A DNA stretch of 64,000 nucleotides from Bidens hawaiensis (taxonomy: Eukaryota; Streptophyta; Magnoliopsida; Asterales; Asteraceae): positions 1 to 64,000 of the forward strand of contig JAIQDT010007620.1 in assembly GCA_021521415.1 (NCBI GenBank), given 5' to 3'. The notes under the pieces are model-generated. The model was given only the letters and a program-made list of their open reading frames with translations. It made no database searches and had not been told where the DNA came from. Below, piece after piece: positions 33,601 to 45,379 of this stretch. Position 1 is the first letter of the stretch. The number at the start of each line of letters is the position of its first letter. A program made the translations under genes and the position numbers.

Positions 33601-34870
33601 CTTCCTAAAATTCATTGGTCCCAGTCGATACCCTCATAAGTAAATAAAGCTTGTGATCCAACCGATTTCACTAACTCACCCCATAAGTCTTTTCCTTGGA
33701 ATCAGAGTACTTCTTTCTAGAACTTCTATCTTGATTACGGGGTCCTAAGTACTCCTTCTTTGGTTTATAAATTTCTTTAGCAAAATGTCCAAAGTCTTGA
33801 CAATTATAGCAACGAACCTTTAATTTATCAAAACCGACACTTTTGTTTAGAGTAGGCAGATCTTTCCTAGTCTTATACATGAATCTCTTGACTTTCTTCA
33901 CAATCATTTCCATATTCCACTTAAGATCTTATAGTTCCAAATCATCCGGGTAAATTTGGTCATAATCATCATCAGTTAATTCACTAGTGGCAATTTTTCC
34001 ACCCACCACTTTTTCATAGGAACTCATGAATGCACTTATGAAAGCAATATTTTGTTCTGCTTCTTTCATGTTGACTTGTGGCGATTGAGAAGTAGAAGAA
34101 TTACTTGCACTAGCAAATGAAATTCTTAACTAACGAGAGTTGTTAGAACCAGATGCCATAAAACAAAAATTTCGCAAAGAATCACCAGCAGGTTGTGGGA
34201 TTTCCTGAGTAATATGTGAATAAAAAACAGAGGTAGGAACTGAGCTGCAACTCGTCGGTAGAGAACCACCATAAAGAGTAGGATCTTGATTATCTTTTGA
34301 AGAATTTTGGCATCTTAAATCATACTCCCTCTCCTAAATATTTTTCATGAATTCTAATGCAGTAAGATCGTCATTCTTAAAGAAACTATTCTCTTCCAAC
34401 ACAAGAAAGAATATAGAATATAAGTTAGGTAGCGAGTTCTTAAATGTATCAATTTGATCAAATTGAGTAGGTTCCATCTTCAATTTTGGTCATTTAGGCA
34501 ATGAGATGATTGAATCTCGTCACCCTTTCCTAAATTATTTCACCTTTCAGTAAACAAAAGTTTCGGTATTGAAACTTCAACATCACTTTCTTGCTTTCCA
34601 ATGTATTACCCATACTTCTCATCCTTAAATTTTGAAATAGAGAAGCGTAAATATTGATACTTCCAACTTGATGAAAAATATTATCGAGTAATGGCATCAA
34701 TATTTATGCTTCTCTATTTCAAAATTTATGCATCAATATGAAAAATGTTGTATAGGCTTTTTTCTCTATCTCCAAGGCTCTCTTTTCCTCCTAAGAATAA
34801 GTATTAAAAGGCTTTTCTTCATATTTTGTGCTCGGATCACCAATCATGGCAGGAAACTATACATTATCAA
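33601..34870 (-). pseudogene. gag: C3 gag N-terminal part and first zinc knuckle
   Basis: A DPTLYGG block lies near 34290, a CFMASGSNNSR block at about 34160 and YDQIYPDDLE at about 33950. Next come KKVKRFMYKTRKDLP and a knuckle CYNCQDFGHFAKEI at about 33825-33780, whose last Cys is Ile. The parallel gag in C4 shares each block. There are stops in several places (for example right after SNNSR). The true start is not fixed; homology reaches about 34870. It holds the inverted repeat 34627-34727. Confidence 0.7.
34627..34727. repeat. Inverted repeat, 32-bp arms, in C3 gag
   Basis: Arm 34627-34658 and arm 34696-34727 are reverse complements with one mismatch, separated by 37 bp. The allelic position in C4 (39590-39663 joined to 42758) has only the first arm, so the second arm is an inverted templated insertion. 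Confidence 0.9.
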
Positions 34871-35450
34871 GACTTGGAACAGTCCAGAGGCACAAATCCC
34901 AAATGAACTCTAAATCTTGGTTCCCATATGGCAAAGTCACTCAGCTTCATAAGGCTCGGATACCCAATCTCAGCATCCAAATAAAGCATTTGTTTCATAA
35001 TCATGTTCTGAGATGCTACGCGTAGAAATTAGGTATTTTTAGAAAATATAGGGTTCAAACAGTCAAAATTGTAAATTTATGGGTTAAAACTGTCAAGCCA
35101 TGAAAGTTTTGTTATATCGAATGAGTGCAATTACTTTAACAAATGGATCAGTGGTTTAGGTTACGTATGGGAATATGGTTTAACAAAGAGATTTATGGTT
35201 TTGGTTACGAATGGGTTTAAAGGTCTTACGAATAGGCTACTATTCAAATGGATGATATATTGATGAATGATCACACGAATGGTAAAGGATGAGGTTTGGT
35301 ACTGTAGAGGTATGATCAGTTATAACTGAATGCCATATGTCAAAAATGGTTACTACTGTTCTTGCGAATGATTAGTTACGAATAACAAATGTGCATTCAT
35401 CCGTAACGAATAGGCATTCAAATCTTTAAATATTCATAACATTTCCAGAT
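34871..35450 (-). other. C3 leader region, motif-rich
   Basis: No gene. Many ACGAATG or CATTCGT words occur in both orientations. It is homologous to the C4 leader at 42860-43240. The PBS-bearing part present in C4 is missing here. Confidence 0.6.
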
Positions 35451-35848
35451 TGAGAAACCACCCTGTTGACTGATTACAGTTAATCAATCATACTTATACA
35501 TTAACGATCCAGTTCTTGATATACTCATGTGATTATACAATTACAGAATTACTTTAATCAGTGTGTGCGAGAAGAGTATTGGGCATAGTAACGGTATATC
35601 TTCATTAATAATAACACACTTAATAACTTAGTAAACAGGGTACATCTAAATATAGAAGACGACCCCATTCGTTATACATCATGTAACGAATAGGGACCAT
35701 TCGTCCTCATTCCCTATCTATAACTTAAGTCACAACGAATGACTCATTCGTTATTTCACGTTCGCTAAACATGCTTAACGAATGTCTAATAACTTAACGA
35801 ATGGGTTCATTCGTTATACATATGATAATGAATGGCCCTTACATTACA
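35451..35848 (-). mobile_element. C3/C4-type LTR, truncated
   Basis: The minus strand ends GTGGTTTCTCA at 35451. It is homologous to 43665-44040 including a TATA-like CTATATTTAG on the minus strand (about 35652-35661) and CATTCGTTA words upstream of it. Similarity stops at about 35848. It is either the 5' LTR of C3 or a 3' LTR of C4, or both after recombination. Confidence 0.65.
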
Positions 35849-36000
35849 GAATAGCATATATAAAATCCTCAAAATGCCCTTACATTAATAATAAACATTT
35901 ACAATAAATAAACAAATATCAAGACAACAAAACATGTACTAACAAATTCCCCGTCGTCTCGAGCTCTTTGTCTTGATTACTATAATCTCTTAGTCTCCCA
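35849..36000. other. Short non-coding spacer
   Basis: AT-rich, no gene seen; it separates the truncated LTR from the unrecognised fragment. GCCCTTACATT occurs on both sides of its left end (35838 and 35876). Confidence 0.4.
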
Positions 36001-36600
36001 TCATCGGAGCCATGAATCCCGAACGCATGGAAAACACGTACCGAACGCAATCCTTCTCTTCATCCCACCTCGGAAAAGTAAGAACATCGGAAATATGTTG
36101 ATAATATGTAAGCCATGTTCCCATTTAATAAAACATACGTTAAGCTCAGAATCGTAAAGACAAGAGAAGATATCCCCTTTGATAGTCTTCAAAGCCTTAA
36201 ACGAAGTCATTGGGTGAGTAGTAGCAAGAGCTTTTATCTTTCTTCCATCCTCTTGCTCCGCATACCTTAACACATCAATAATCTTCGAGAATCGAGCCAT
36301 ATTGTGTCCAAACATACCTTCAATTACATTAACATCTGGATCCTTTGAACCCGACCCAGCCTCACTTACTTTACACTTTTTTTTTCTTCCCAAGATGCTC
36401 TTCAGCCGCTTTGACATGTTATGTTGTGAAGAATGGAACTCCTTCATATGTATTCGAACGTGTGTACAAATCAAGGTATTCCTTAGCTGTCACATCTTCC
36501 ACCTCAACTTCATCATAAATAAAAGGCATATCCCATGATGGAATACTCGTATAAAATATGACATCGTCATCATCTATTATCTCCACTCATCGTTAAAACC
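36001..36600 (-). pseudogene. Unrecognised coding-like fragment
   Basis: The minus strand has two linked frames. From about 36585 to 36430 it reads DMPFIYDEVEVEDVTAKEYL and on to an in-frame TAA. From about 36385 to 36001 another frame reads KDPDVNVIEGMFGHNMARF and KIIDVLRYAEQEDGRKIKAL, with balanced composition. A run of nine A near 36380 lies between them and explains the frame change. No gag or pol motif is present and I do not recognise the family. It sits between a copia LTR (left) and copia C4 gag (right), where pol would be expected. It could be a captured host gene piece or an older insertion. Confidence 0.45.
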
Positions 36601-36739
36601 TTGAAATAACGCGATTTGTGTTATTTAAAACAACATCCTGATTGTTATTGATACCGCCTTTAGTAATCAAGGTGTCTTTGCATTAGCTTTTTTGTCATCC
36701 TTCTTGTCAACATTAATTTGTGGGTTACGAGTTTGATAG
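36601..36739. other. Junction sequence between the unknown fragment and C4
   Basis: No gene seen. C4 homology ends at about 36740-36773, just before the place where protease should start. Confidence 0.4.
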
Positions 36740-36772
36740 AGATAGAATATCAATCCTAACAAAAAAGGCAGC

Positions 36773-38600
36773 TCAGGCCCAAGTCTTGGGCACCTCTTTT
36801 TTTTCATCTTGAGATTTAATCACTTTAGATTCCAATTGTGATTGATGCACTAGAGAATACGTCATAGGTCTCCTTGACTTTCGTCTAAGATACTCATCCT
36901 TGATCACACTTGTGTCATGATTCTTACAAATTGGTTGATTGGGTACAAACAATTTGTTTTTTAACTTAATATTGTTTTCATTAACATGAACCACCTTCCT
37001 TGGGTTCACGTCATGAAACATGATGTGAGTTTCATCAAGTTGAGCTTGAGCAGGTTGTCTTTTCTGAATTTCCTATACTAAAGGAACCTTTGATGGTTGT
37101 TCCTTAGTTACTGGCTTTGCATTTTTATGACCCCTAGTTCCACATTTTCGTGCTACATGATTACGTTCATCACATGAGAAGCAAGTTCTCATTTCAACAA
37201 AAGTATGTTGTGATTTAGCACTAGCTTGTGAAACATCGGGTTAAAAAGATTCAACCGAAACTTTTACATCATCCAAACTATCAAAAGTTGCAGTTCCATT
37301 TGAACTGACAAATTTCATAGGTTTAACAAAATTTACTTGTTGTTTTAAACATGGTTTAATAACTTATTTGTTTAATAATTTGGATCTTGCAAAAGCTTGT
37401 TCAAGGTCATTTAAACTTGAGGTTTCATTGTGAAAGACACTCTCGATCAATTCTGGTTTGATCAGAGACCTTGTTCACACCTTTTAATTTAAACACTTTA
37501 CAAGTGTTAACTTTACCAACCGAAGGATTAATGAACTTCATTAAATCCTCATCAGAAATAGTTGGTTTTTGTGATTTCTTGGAAGTAGCACTTGATTTGT
37601 TTACTTTGGATTTATTTGAACCACACACAGCTTCCTTAAATTCATGAGTTCACATAAAATGTGACTAGAACATGGAATGTTCTTTTCTTTGTGTACATTT
37701 TCAGGTTCAAACACGTCCTCAACTTCCTCAATAGTCTCAACAAAAATTTTGTTCCTTTTAATATGAGGTCCTTGAGTTGATGATTGACAAACTTGTTTTA
37801 TCTTGATTAATGTGTTTTGGTTTCTCCACTTTAATAACTCATACAACTTTAGAAACATTAACAATTGAAGAATTATCATTAATAGCTTTTTCGTCTTTAC
37901 CTGAGAATGGATTGTTTGAATCAGTCATTGCGAAATGGTGGAGGCACCTCAACAAAACCTAAACCCGTTTTAGAACCTTCTGTTTTCCAGATACTTCTAT
38001 TATTTTGTTTAAGAGAAAAGATGAATTTCTAAACTTTCTTAACTTGTTTTTCAACTTAAGAACTTCATTTTCAAGCTCAGTAATTTTTTTTTCTCGATTT
38101 AAGTATCTCTTGTAACTGTTGATTAATTGCAATCAACTTTCCAGAAAGTTCTACTTTCATTTTGTGAATACCGTTTGACAATCAATCAATTTTTTCTTTA
38201 GATTTCTTTTCAAGATCCGAGGATTGTCTATAGTTTTCATGAACTATACCAAGATCTTTCAGCAATTTCTCATTATGAACATGAATTAAGTAAAACTTGG
38301 ACTTAAATTCCTCATAATAAGAACAAGGAACATTCTTAGTTACATTAACTGATAAACATGATATATTTTCAGACATAATGTAAGTGGAATTAGGACTAAC
38401 CTCTTCTATTTTGGCCATGCAAGCAAAAGAACCTGGATGCACGTGGCTTGAAGTATTTGAATCAGACTCAGATTCTGATTAACTCTCAGTAGTCAAACCT
38501 TCACCTTTTGCATCTTGAAAATGTTTAATAAACTCGAACTTTGCAAGATTTGCCTGATTACCATAGCACTTCCCAAAAATCTATGGTTCTAGTCTATACC
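36773..38600 (-). pseudogene. gag: C4 gag C-terminal part with intact second zinc knuckle
   Basis: Minus pieces at 38442-38182, 37879-37601, 37628-37425 and 37021-36773 parallel C3. A CCHC knuckle CFSCDERNHVARKC is complete at about 37191-37144. DVNPRKVVHVN, PICKNHDTS and KKEVPKTWA mark the end just before protease. Stops and frameshifts are scattered. A lysine- and glutamate-rich coiled-coil-like stretch lies near 38100-38400. Confidence 0.7.
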
Positions 38601-38608
38601 CTCACCTG

Positions 38609-39663
38609 TCAGCAAAGCTTGTGAACCACCCGGCTTAGCATAATCACCCCAAATATTTTCTCTTTAGAATCAGCATACTTCTTTCCAGGATATTTATCCT
38701 GATTTCTAGGTCCTATATACTCCTTCTTGGGTTTATCACATTCTTTGGCAATGTGTCCAAAATCTTGAAAATTGTAACACCGCTCTTTTAACATATCAAA
38801 ACCGACTCTCCTGTTTAGAGTTAGCAAATCTTTCCCAGTTTTCTAGATAAAGCGTTTTACCTTTCTCACAATCATGGCCATGTTCCATTTGAGATCCATA
38901 AGTTCTAAATCATATGAATCAATTTGGTCGTAATCTTCATTAGTTAACTCACTTGTGGCAATTTACCACCCACCAATTGCTCGTATGAACTCATAAATGC
39001 ACTAAGGAAAACAAAGTGTTGTTATGCTTCCTTCATGTTGACATTCGGTGGTTAAGCTGAAGAAGAATTGTCAGCATTAGCATATGAAGTGCTTGATCTA
39101 CCAGTATTGTTGGAACCTGAGGCCATAAAGCATACGTTTGGCATAGAATCATTTGTAGATTGTGGAACCTTTTTAGAATTTTGTGAATAAAAAGCAGTGA
39201 TCGGACCCGAGCTGCTAATCATCGGTAACAAACCACCATATAATGTAGGATCTTGATTATCTGTTGAATAATTCGAACACTTCAAATCATATTCTTATTC
39301 CTCAATTTTCAACATGAATTCCAAGGCAGTCAATTCATCATTTTTGAAAAATCTATTTTCTTTCTACATCAACAAAAAGGTTGAGTACGAAGATGGAAAC
39401 GAGTTCTTGATCGTATCAATTTGGTAAATTTGAGTGGGTTCTATCTTTAATTTAGTCATCTCAGCAATCAAATGATTGAATGTTGTTTGTATTTCTTCAA
39501 CTATCTTTCCCTTCAATAAGCAAAAGTTTCAGTACTGAAACTTCAACATGACCTTCTTTCTTTCCAAAGTGTTACCCATACTTCTCATTCTAAGATGTTA
39601 GAATAGAGAAACACATACTTCAATACTTCCAACTTGGTGAAAAATATTTTTGGGTAAAGCCAT
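38609..39663 (-). pseudogene. gag: C4 gag N-terminal part with first zinc knuckle
   Basis: The frame 38827-38609 has CYNFQDFGHIAKEC, a knuckle whose second Cys is Phe, followed by KPKKEYIGPRNQD as in C3. The frame 39285-39052 has DNQDPTLYGG and CFMASGSNNT. Homology continues to 39663, where the solo LTR interrupts it, and resumes at 42758. Damaged, non-functional. Confidence 0.7.
39659..39663. repeat. Solo LTR target-site duplication, left
   Basis: GCCAT, repeated exactly at 42753-42757. Confidence 0.9.
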
Positions 39664-42600
39664 TGTAACGATTCCGGCAAAATCATGTATACCTAACCGG
39701 TATATACTATTTATGTGTTATTTAATAATGAATATATGAGTTATACTGCGTTTATACGAGTATGTATGATTCACAATACGGATTATACTCGATTATACAG
39801 TTAATCGTATTGGAAATACAATTAACCGATTAACGGTTATTGAAGCCCGAACGAATCGAGGATTACATTATAGACGAGATATATAATATTTAGTGATGTT
39901 TACGGAGTGTTAAAGCTTCGGGATAAGTGAATTAAAGCACATATAAAGAATTTCGATTTAATGGTACGTCTGTACGTTAAACGAAACCTTTAATACCAAA
40001 ACAAGCAAGAGACGATCGATCAAGCCGAAAAAGATGCGCAATTATTAATAATATGATGTTTTAAGATAATAAATGTCGTGGTTTAAGTTTTTAAAGTTTT
40101 TAAATTGGTTTTAAATAAATTTCTTTTTTTAAGCCGAAAACGACCATTTTAGCCTCGTTTTAAGTTAGATTAAACATTTAACCGAAAAACGAACTGAACC
40201 AGATTATCCAAAACGTTATCCAGATTTCAGAAATCCAAATATGTGGCTAGAAATGGAGAGGTGGGTCCCACCCCACCCCGCTTGGGTTCCGATCGGCAAG
40301 GGGATATACCCCTTTGCCTTTGTTATTTTTTTTTAACAACACATTCAACATTCTTCCACTTTCTCTCCAAATTATGAACTAAAACCCGAGTTTGTAGAAA
40401 GAAAATCAAGGTAAAAACCGAGTTATTTACGTATTCATCTTCTTTTCTTGAGTTTATTTGCAAGAAAATGAGGTTTCAAGTGAAAACGGGTGAAAACCCG
40501 AGATGAAAACCGATTCTTGCAAGATCAAGTGATGTATACGGGTTATACAAGGGATCTTGGTCCAAGAAAGGAGTTAAACGAACCAAAAACGAATTTTTAC
40601 GGTTTAAATCTTTGTTTTTAAATCATAACCGAAACCATGAAAGAAATGGCTTGATTGTGGGTTTAACTTGCTTGGTGTGGTGTTATTGTGCTTGTAGGTG
40701 TTGTATCTAGTTGTTAACCAAGGCTAGAAAGCAAGATCCTTGCGATTTGAAGCTAAAAACACAAGGTAGTTCGGTTATGAGTGTTTTGGACAGATTGTGG
40801 TACGTTTAGAGTTAGGCTACGAAATTTCACAGAGATGATCTACACATGAAAATATGAGATCTGTGAAATTTTGGCAATCTTTGGACAAAGGATGAATATT
40901 TGGTGAATTTAATGCTCGGTTTTGGCTAAAACTGGTGAAAAATAGTTAAATATCATGAAAAATTCTGGAAAATTCCAGATAAGCTTTCTATAACATCTAA
41001 AGGTCACACACAAAATTTTAGGTCCGTTGGAGAAGTCTAAGTAGGCTTTTCGGTTAAACGAGTTCTAGGGTTTTCTAGCTCGGTTTTAGTGAAAATGGCA
41101 TGTAAAAAGAGATTTTGGTTCTGGAAAAATTACAGGGGACCATGTGGATGTCAGGGGTCATCCAGGAAAAATTTGGGATTTTTCTAAGGTCGTTTGGTAT
41201 TTACGACATATTTAGTGTTTAAATGGTGTTTAAAAATAGATAAATAAATTTTAAATATAAAAATTAATTCTTGAAATATTTTTATAAAATTCCCCACTGT
41301 CAAAAAGTGATTTGGGCAAAATTTCAAGATCCGGGATTAAATGGATAATTATTTGTGTAAAATAAACTTTTAAAGTTTAAAACGCGTAAACCGGTAAAGT
41401 TCGCCTAAACGAGCTGACTGGTGTATAAAAACCCTAAAAATGAACTATTTTCATATAAATGAGTTAAACAAGTATAAATAAATCATCCGAAAATAATTCG
41501 GATGATTTGGGTAATTTTATCCGATTTAACAGCTTCCGGTACACTAAAGACGGAAACGGGTCCCGCGGCCAATCGGGGCGTCTAAATCGAGTTCTAATTT
41601 CACAACTTTAATTAAATTGTCAGTCAACAACTATTTTCTGGTCGTGTGTGACCAAACTCATTTTTGAAACGTAAAAACGGATAACCGTGCTAGGCACGCA
41701 AAACGGGGAAAACGAATTAATAGTAATTTTAACTATTGAACTCTAAACGATATCACAATCTGAGTCCGGAGAAGTGTTTCTGGGTTAACATTGCCCCCGG
41801 AACGGTTACAGTACTGGGTTAACAGTGTCCCCAGATGTACCGGTTAACACGGTTAAAGTTATATTAATAGTGATTGTATAGTAACGAACTTAGGGATCGT
41901 ATTACAGATCCGGATTAATAGCTTGCGTACTGTGTAACCTACTGCTTGCTATAAGGTGAGTTTCATGAGCCCCTTTTTCTGAATTGTTTTTAAATATTTT
42001 CCCGGGGCGGAAAGCATATTACTATTGAAATGTTTAAGTACATACTGAACGCATGGATTTGCGTGTATTTACATATATTTTATTGTACGGGAATCGTACG
42101 GAAATGTACTAAGATGGTAATTGTCTGAGTTGCTAACATTGAAAGGCCCCGCAACACGAGTGATTAGCTAAAAGCCGGTAGAGTGTGAATAGTACTATTG
42201 GTCTGACAAACCCAACTGGTCCGGCATGGATTTGCTGATGTTTCCCAGCCAGTTGCACATGTCTATTTTGTTGTTATTTATTTTGCTATGTAATGTTAGG
42301 CATAGCGGTTTGGGGCAGGTTCGTGGGCGGAGTATGCCACGGGGTTGTGTGTGGATAGTCAGAGGTTTCACTTGTGGGCTCAGCATAATTACATCGCTAA
42401 TATATGATTATTATAATGATTTGTCAATGTTTATTTAAATTAGTGAAACTCACCAACTATTCGTAGTTGACCCGTTTTCTTTACATGCTTTCTAGGTACT
42501 CCCAAACTGGAATAATTGCTTCATGCTTGACGATGCGTGCTTTTTGTGGAAGCTTAGTGATCTTTTTGTATTAAATATGTTAATGTAATGTTGGTAAAAC

Positions 42601-42752
42601 TTATGTGCTAACGCCTAGACGATAACTAAACTCGGAACAATGTAATATGGTGTGAATTAATGTAGTGGTGTTTTCTTTATAAGCAATGCTGTTGTAACAG
42701 ACGTGTCTGTTGCATCCCGTTTACGTTTCCGCTGCGGTTACGGGGTTTTACA
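39664..42752 (+). mobile_element. Solo LTR of gypsy family A
   Basis: 3089 bp from TGTAACGATTCCGG to ACGGGGTTTTACA with TG...CA ends and a perfect 5-bp duplication on both sides. No internal sequence is present, so it formed by LTR-LTR recombination. It matches 46418-49735 and 1250-4078 in reverse. It lacks the minisatellite arrays of both those LTRs but keeps one copy of the GTTAACCCAG module (about 41766-41850). Confidence 0.95.
40411..42495 (+). other. Putative leader intron in the family A LTR
   Basis: Donor ATCAAG|GTAAAA (GT 40411) and acceptor ATGCTTTCTAG|GTAC (AG 42494-42495). The related LTRs have donor-like signals at the matching place (minus strand GAAAA|GTAAGG near 3618; CCGAG|GTAAAA near 48985). 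Inference from consensus only. Confidence 0.35.
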
Positions 42753-42757
42753 GCCAT
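42753..42757. repeat. Solo LTR target-site duplication, right
   Basis: GCCAT, equal to 39659-39663. Confidence 0.9.
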
Positions 42758-43650
42758 AGTCAATGAGAAATAAGCTTTAGTTTTAACTTCCAATGCTTTC
42801 TTCTTGTCTGGAGAATAAGTTTCAGAATGCTTTTCCTCATACTTAAAATGGTAGAGGATTTATGGTGAAGGATGAACACAATATATAAAGAATGGTTAGA
42901 GCGAATGGATGTGATTTTGGTAACAAATAGGCAACTGTTAAAATGAATGACCAAGTAACGAATGGTAACACATATGAGCAAGTAACGAATGTTTATATCA
43001 TGAATGGTAACATGAATGGTTATGACGAATGGTAGTACGAATGAGAGTTTTATCGCAAACGGACAACTATAGAAGTCACGAATGGTTCACTATAGTGAGT
43101 GATCATTTATAAAAAAGCTGACACGTGGCAAAAACGGTTTTCACTGTTTATGCGAATGATCAGTTACAACGTATCGAATGAACATTCATAAGTAGCGAAT
43201 GAGCCTTCAAACATTCAACAATTTTCCAGATAAACCATAATCAAATATGGATTACTCGTCCAAATCTAAACCAAAATCAAAGTATAAGCTATCAATTTAC
43301 TCATCTCACCAATCCAAACAATCCGAAGCCAATCCAGACGTCCAACTCCAATCCAAACCGTTCCAAAATCACACAAAATTAGTTCTGACTACCTCTGTTC
43401 CCGCCAAACACACTTTAGCTATCAGTCCAACAAATTAATCAATACTAATCCAATTAAACACAATCGAATCTATAGGATCTAATTATGAACTGATTGAAAC
43501 TCATTTTGATATCGATAACCACTGAATCAATTATTAATTCATCAAAATACAAGTCGTACAGTTTCAGAATACGAATAGATACAAATAATACTCAATTCAA
43601 CTACAATTGATGTTAATTAAGCTCAAAATCACCTGAATAATCGAACAATG
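42758..43650 (-). other. C4 gag start and leader
   Basis: The first ~100 bp (42758-42860) continue the gag homology beyond the solo LTR. From 42860 to 43230 the sequence is dense in ACGAATG-type words. From 43240 to 43650 it is AT-rich leader with no gene; the small plus ORF 43247-43438 has no recognisable motif. Confidence 0.55.
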
Positions 43651-43662
43651 GCTTTGATACCA
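43651..43662 (-). other. C4 primer-binding site
   Basis: The minus strand reads TGGTATCAAAGC two bases after the LTR end TTTCTCA, an iMet-type copia PBS. Confidence 0.8.
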
Positions 43663-43664
43663 CC

Positions 43665-44060
43665 TGAGAAACCACTGTGTTGACTTATTAAAGTTAATAA
43701 TTCATACTTATACATTAACGATCTAGTTCTTGACGTACTCAGATGATTATACTATTACGAAATTACTTTAATGAGTGTGTGCGAGTAGAGAATTGGGCAG
43801 AGTAACGGTATCTCTTCAATAATAATAACACACATAATAGCGTAGTGAACAGGGTACATCTATATATAGAAGACAAACCCATTTGTTATACATCACCTAA
43901 CGAATGGGGACCATTCTCCTTCATTCCTGATCGATGACTTAAGTCACAACAATGACTCATTCATTAAACATGCTTAACGAATAGTCTAATAACTTAACGA
44001 GGGCTCATTCGTTATACATCACATTACGAATGGCCCTAACATTCGCCAACGGATTTAGAG
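43665..44060 (-). mobile_element. C4 5' LTR, part with clear homology to the C3 LTR
   Basis: The minus strand ends GTGGTTTCTCA. It has TATA-like CTATATATAG (about 43869-43878) and CATTCGTTA words upstream. Homology to 35451-35848 ends at about 44040; the true outer LTR end is not resolved. Confidence 0.7.
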
Positions 44061-45340
44061 AATGGAGGCTCATTCGTTATTTAAGGATACCGTTCGTTAT
44101 GTAACGTAACGAATGGGAAGCTTTTAGTTACGGGAACATCCAATTCGTTAGTGATGTTAACGAATGAGGACTGGGCCTGTTTTTAGGCAGTTTCTATTCA
44201 TACAAAGATAGTTATCCAGGCTTAATCTATTCATGTCATTACCATGCAGACTCTTTCGATAACTTATTTATAATGTATGAATAGTAACGTATTCGTCTCG
44301 TGTTATCGTGTTGATGTCTCGTGTTAGCGACAAGATCTTTCCTTGTCGATTAACGTATTTACAAATGGTATTAGAGCAGACGGTTGCTTGTGATACATCA
44401 ATTCATTGCTAAAATCTGGTTTGAGTCGTGTTCTTCGTGTTCATCGGTTTTTGATATTGTTTGAACAATTTTGGATCAACTTAATGTATTATTGATGGAA
44501 TTGAAGGTTGATTTGTGTTCATAGATGATATCTGAAGTCTCTTGTGGATATTGGTGATTTAATTTATTGAATTCGTGATTCCGTCATTGATGATAGTTTG
44601 ATGAAGATGTTACTGTTTGATCTAATTGGTGATAATTCAGTGGTTGTTAATGTAAATTGATAACTGATTTGTGTTCCTGTATGAAAACAAAGCCTCAGAT
44701 GTATTATGGTGGTTAGTTATGATGATTTGATGAAATCCGCCACTTTTGCATCTTGAATTTGCAAATTCCTTTGAAAATAACCGTTTCACGGCTGTACTAA
44801 CAGATTTTTCTGGCTAAACGCTCTTTTTCGGCATCCAAAGTAGCTGATTAAACCACCCATTCATTAAATTACTGATCCCATATGTTACGGGTTTTTAACA
44901 AATTATACCATTCGTTAATGAGTTTAACGAATGGGTTTTAATGTATTGGGTCACTCGTTCTTTATTCGATGATCTTAACGTATGAGGTCATTCGTTAACA
45001 AGGTTTAACGAATGTGGATATCTTGATGACTTAGATGTCATTCATTTCATTCTACAACGAATGAGGACTTTTCTAACGTATAAAGGACACTTGTCAATGG
45101 GTCTAACGAATGTGGATTGTTTAACGTATGAGACCTCATTAGTTTAACTATTTAAACAAATGAGAGTGCTTATTTGTAACGAATGGGTTCCATTCGTTCA
45201 AGTGTAGCTTATGAAGACACAAGGTTAACGTATGAGGATACTATATTAATGAATGAGTGCCTGATCAACAAATAAGAACAATGTTAACGTATGTAGATAA
45301 CGAGTGAAACCTCATTCGTTTTTTGTTAATGTAAAAAAAA
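44061..45340. repeat. Non-coding tract rich in TAACGAATG / CATTCGTTA words
   Basis: No gene. Words ACGAATG and CATTCGT, often as TAACGAATG or CATTCGTTA, are scattered in both orientations at 44080-44180 and 44880-45340. A small hairpin GACAAG...CTTGTC lies near 44329-44348. A PBS-like TGGTATTAGAGC at 44369 on the plus strand follows TTTACA, so a plus-oriented copia LTR end could be embedded here. Confidence 0.5.
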
Positions 45341-45379
45341 AATATTTTAGAAAATATTTTCATAAATAAAACTTTTCTG

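Larger units (their letters stand above)
27117..35848 (-). mobile_element. C3: Ty1/copia relic with internal tandem duplication
   Basis: On the minus strand: an LTR remnant (35848-35451), leader, gag (about 34870-31790), protease, integrase, linker, and RT plus RNase H present twice. It is heavily mutated. The PBS expected beside the LTR end is deleted: at 35450 the LTR end TTTCTCA joins ATCTGGAAATG, whereas C4 has about 430 bp with a PBS there. No 3' LTR was found below 27117. Confidence 0.8.
36740..43664 (-). mobile_element. C4: Ty1/copia gag region split by a solo LTR
   Basis: On the minus strand: LTR end at 43665, PBS 43662-43651, leader to about 42860, gag N-terminus 42860-42753 continuing at 39663 after the solo LTR, and gag down to about 36740. 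Protease, integrase and RT are absent. The family is the same as C3. Confidence 0.8.
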
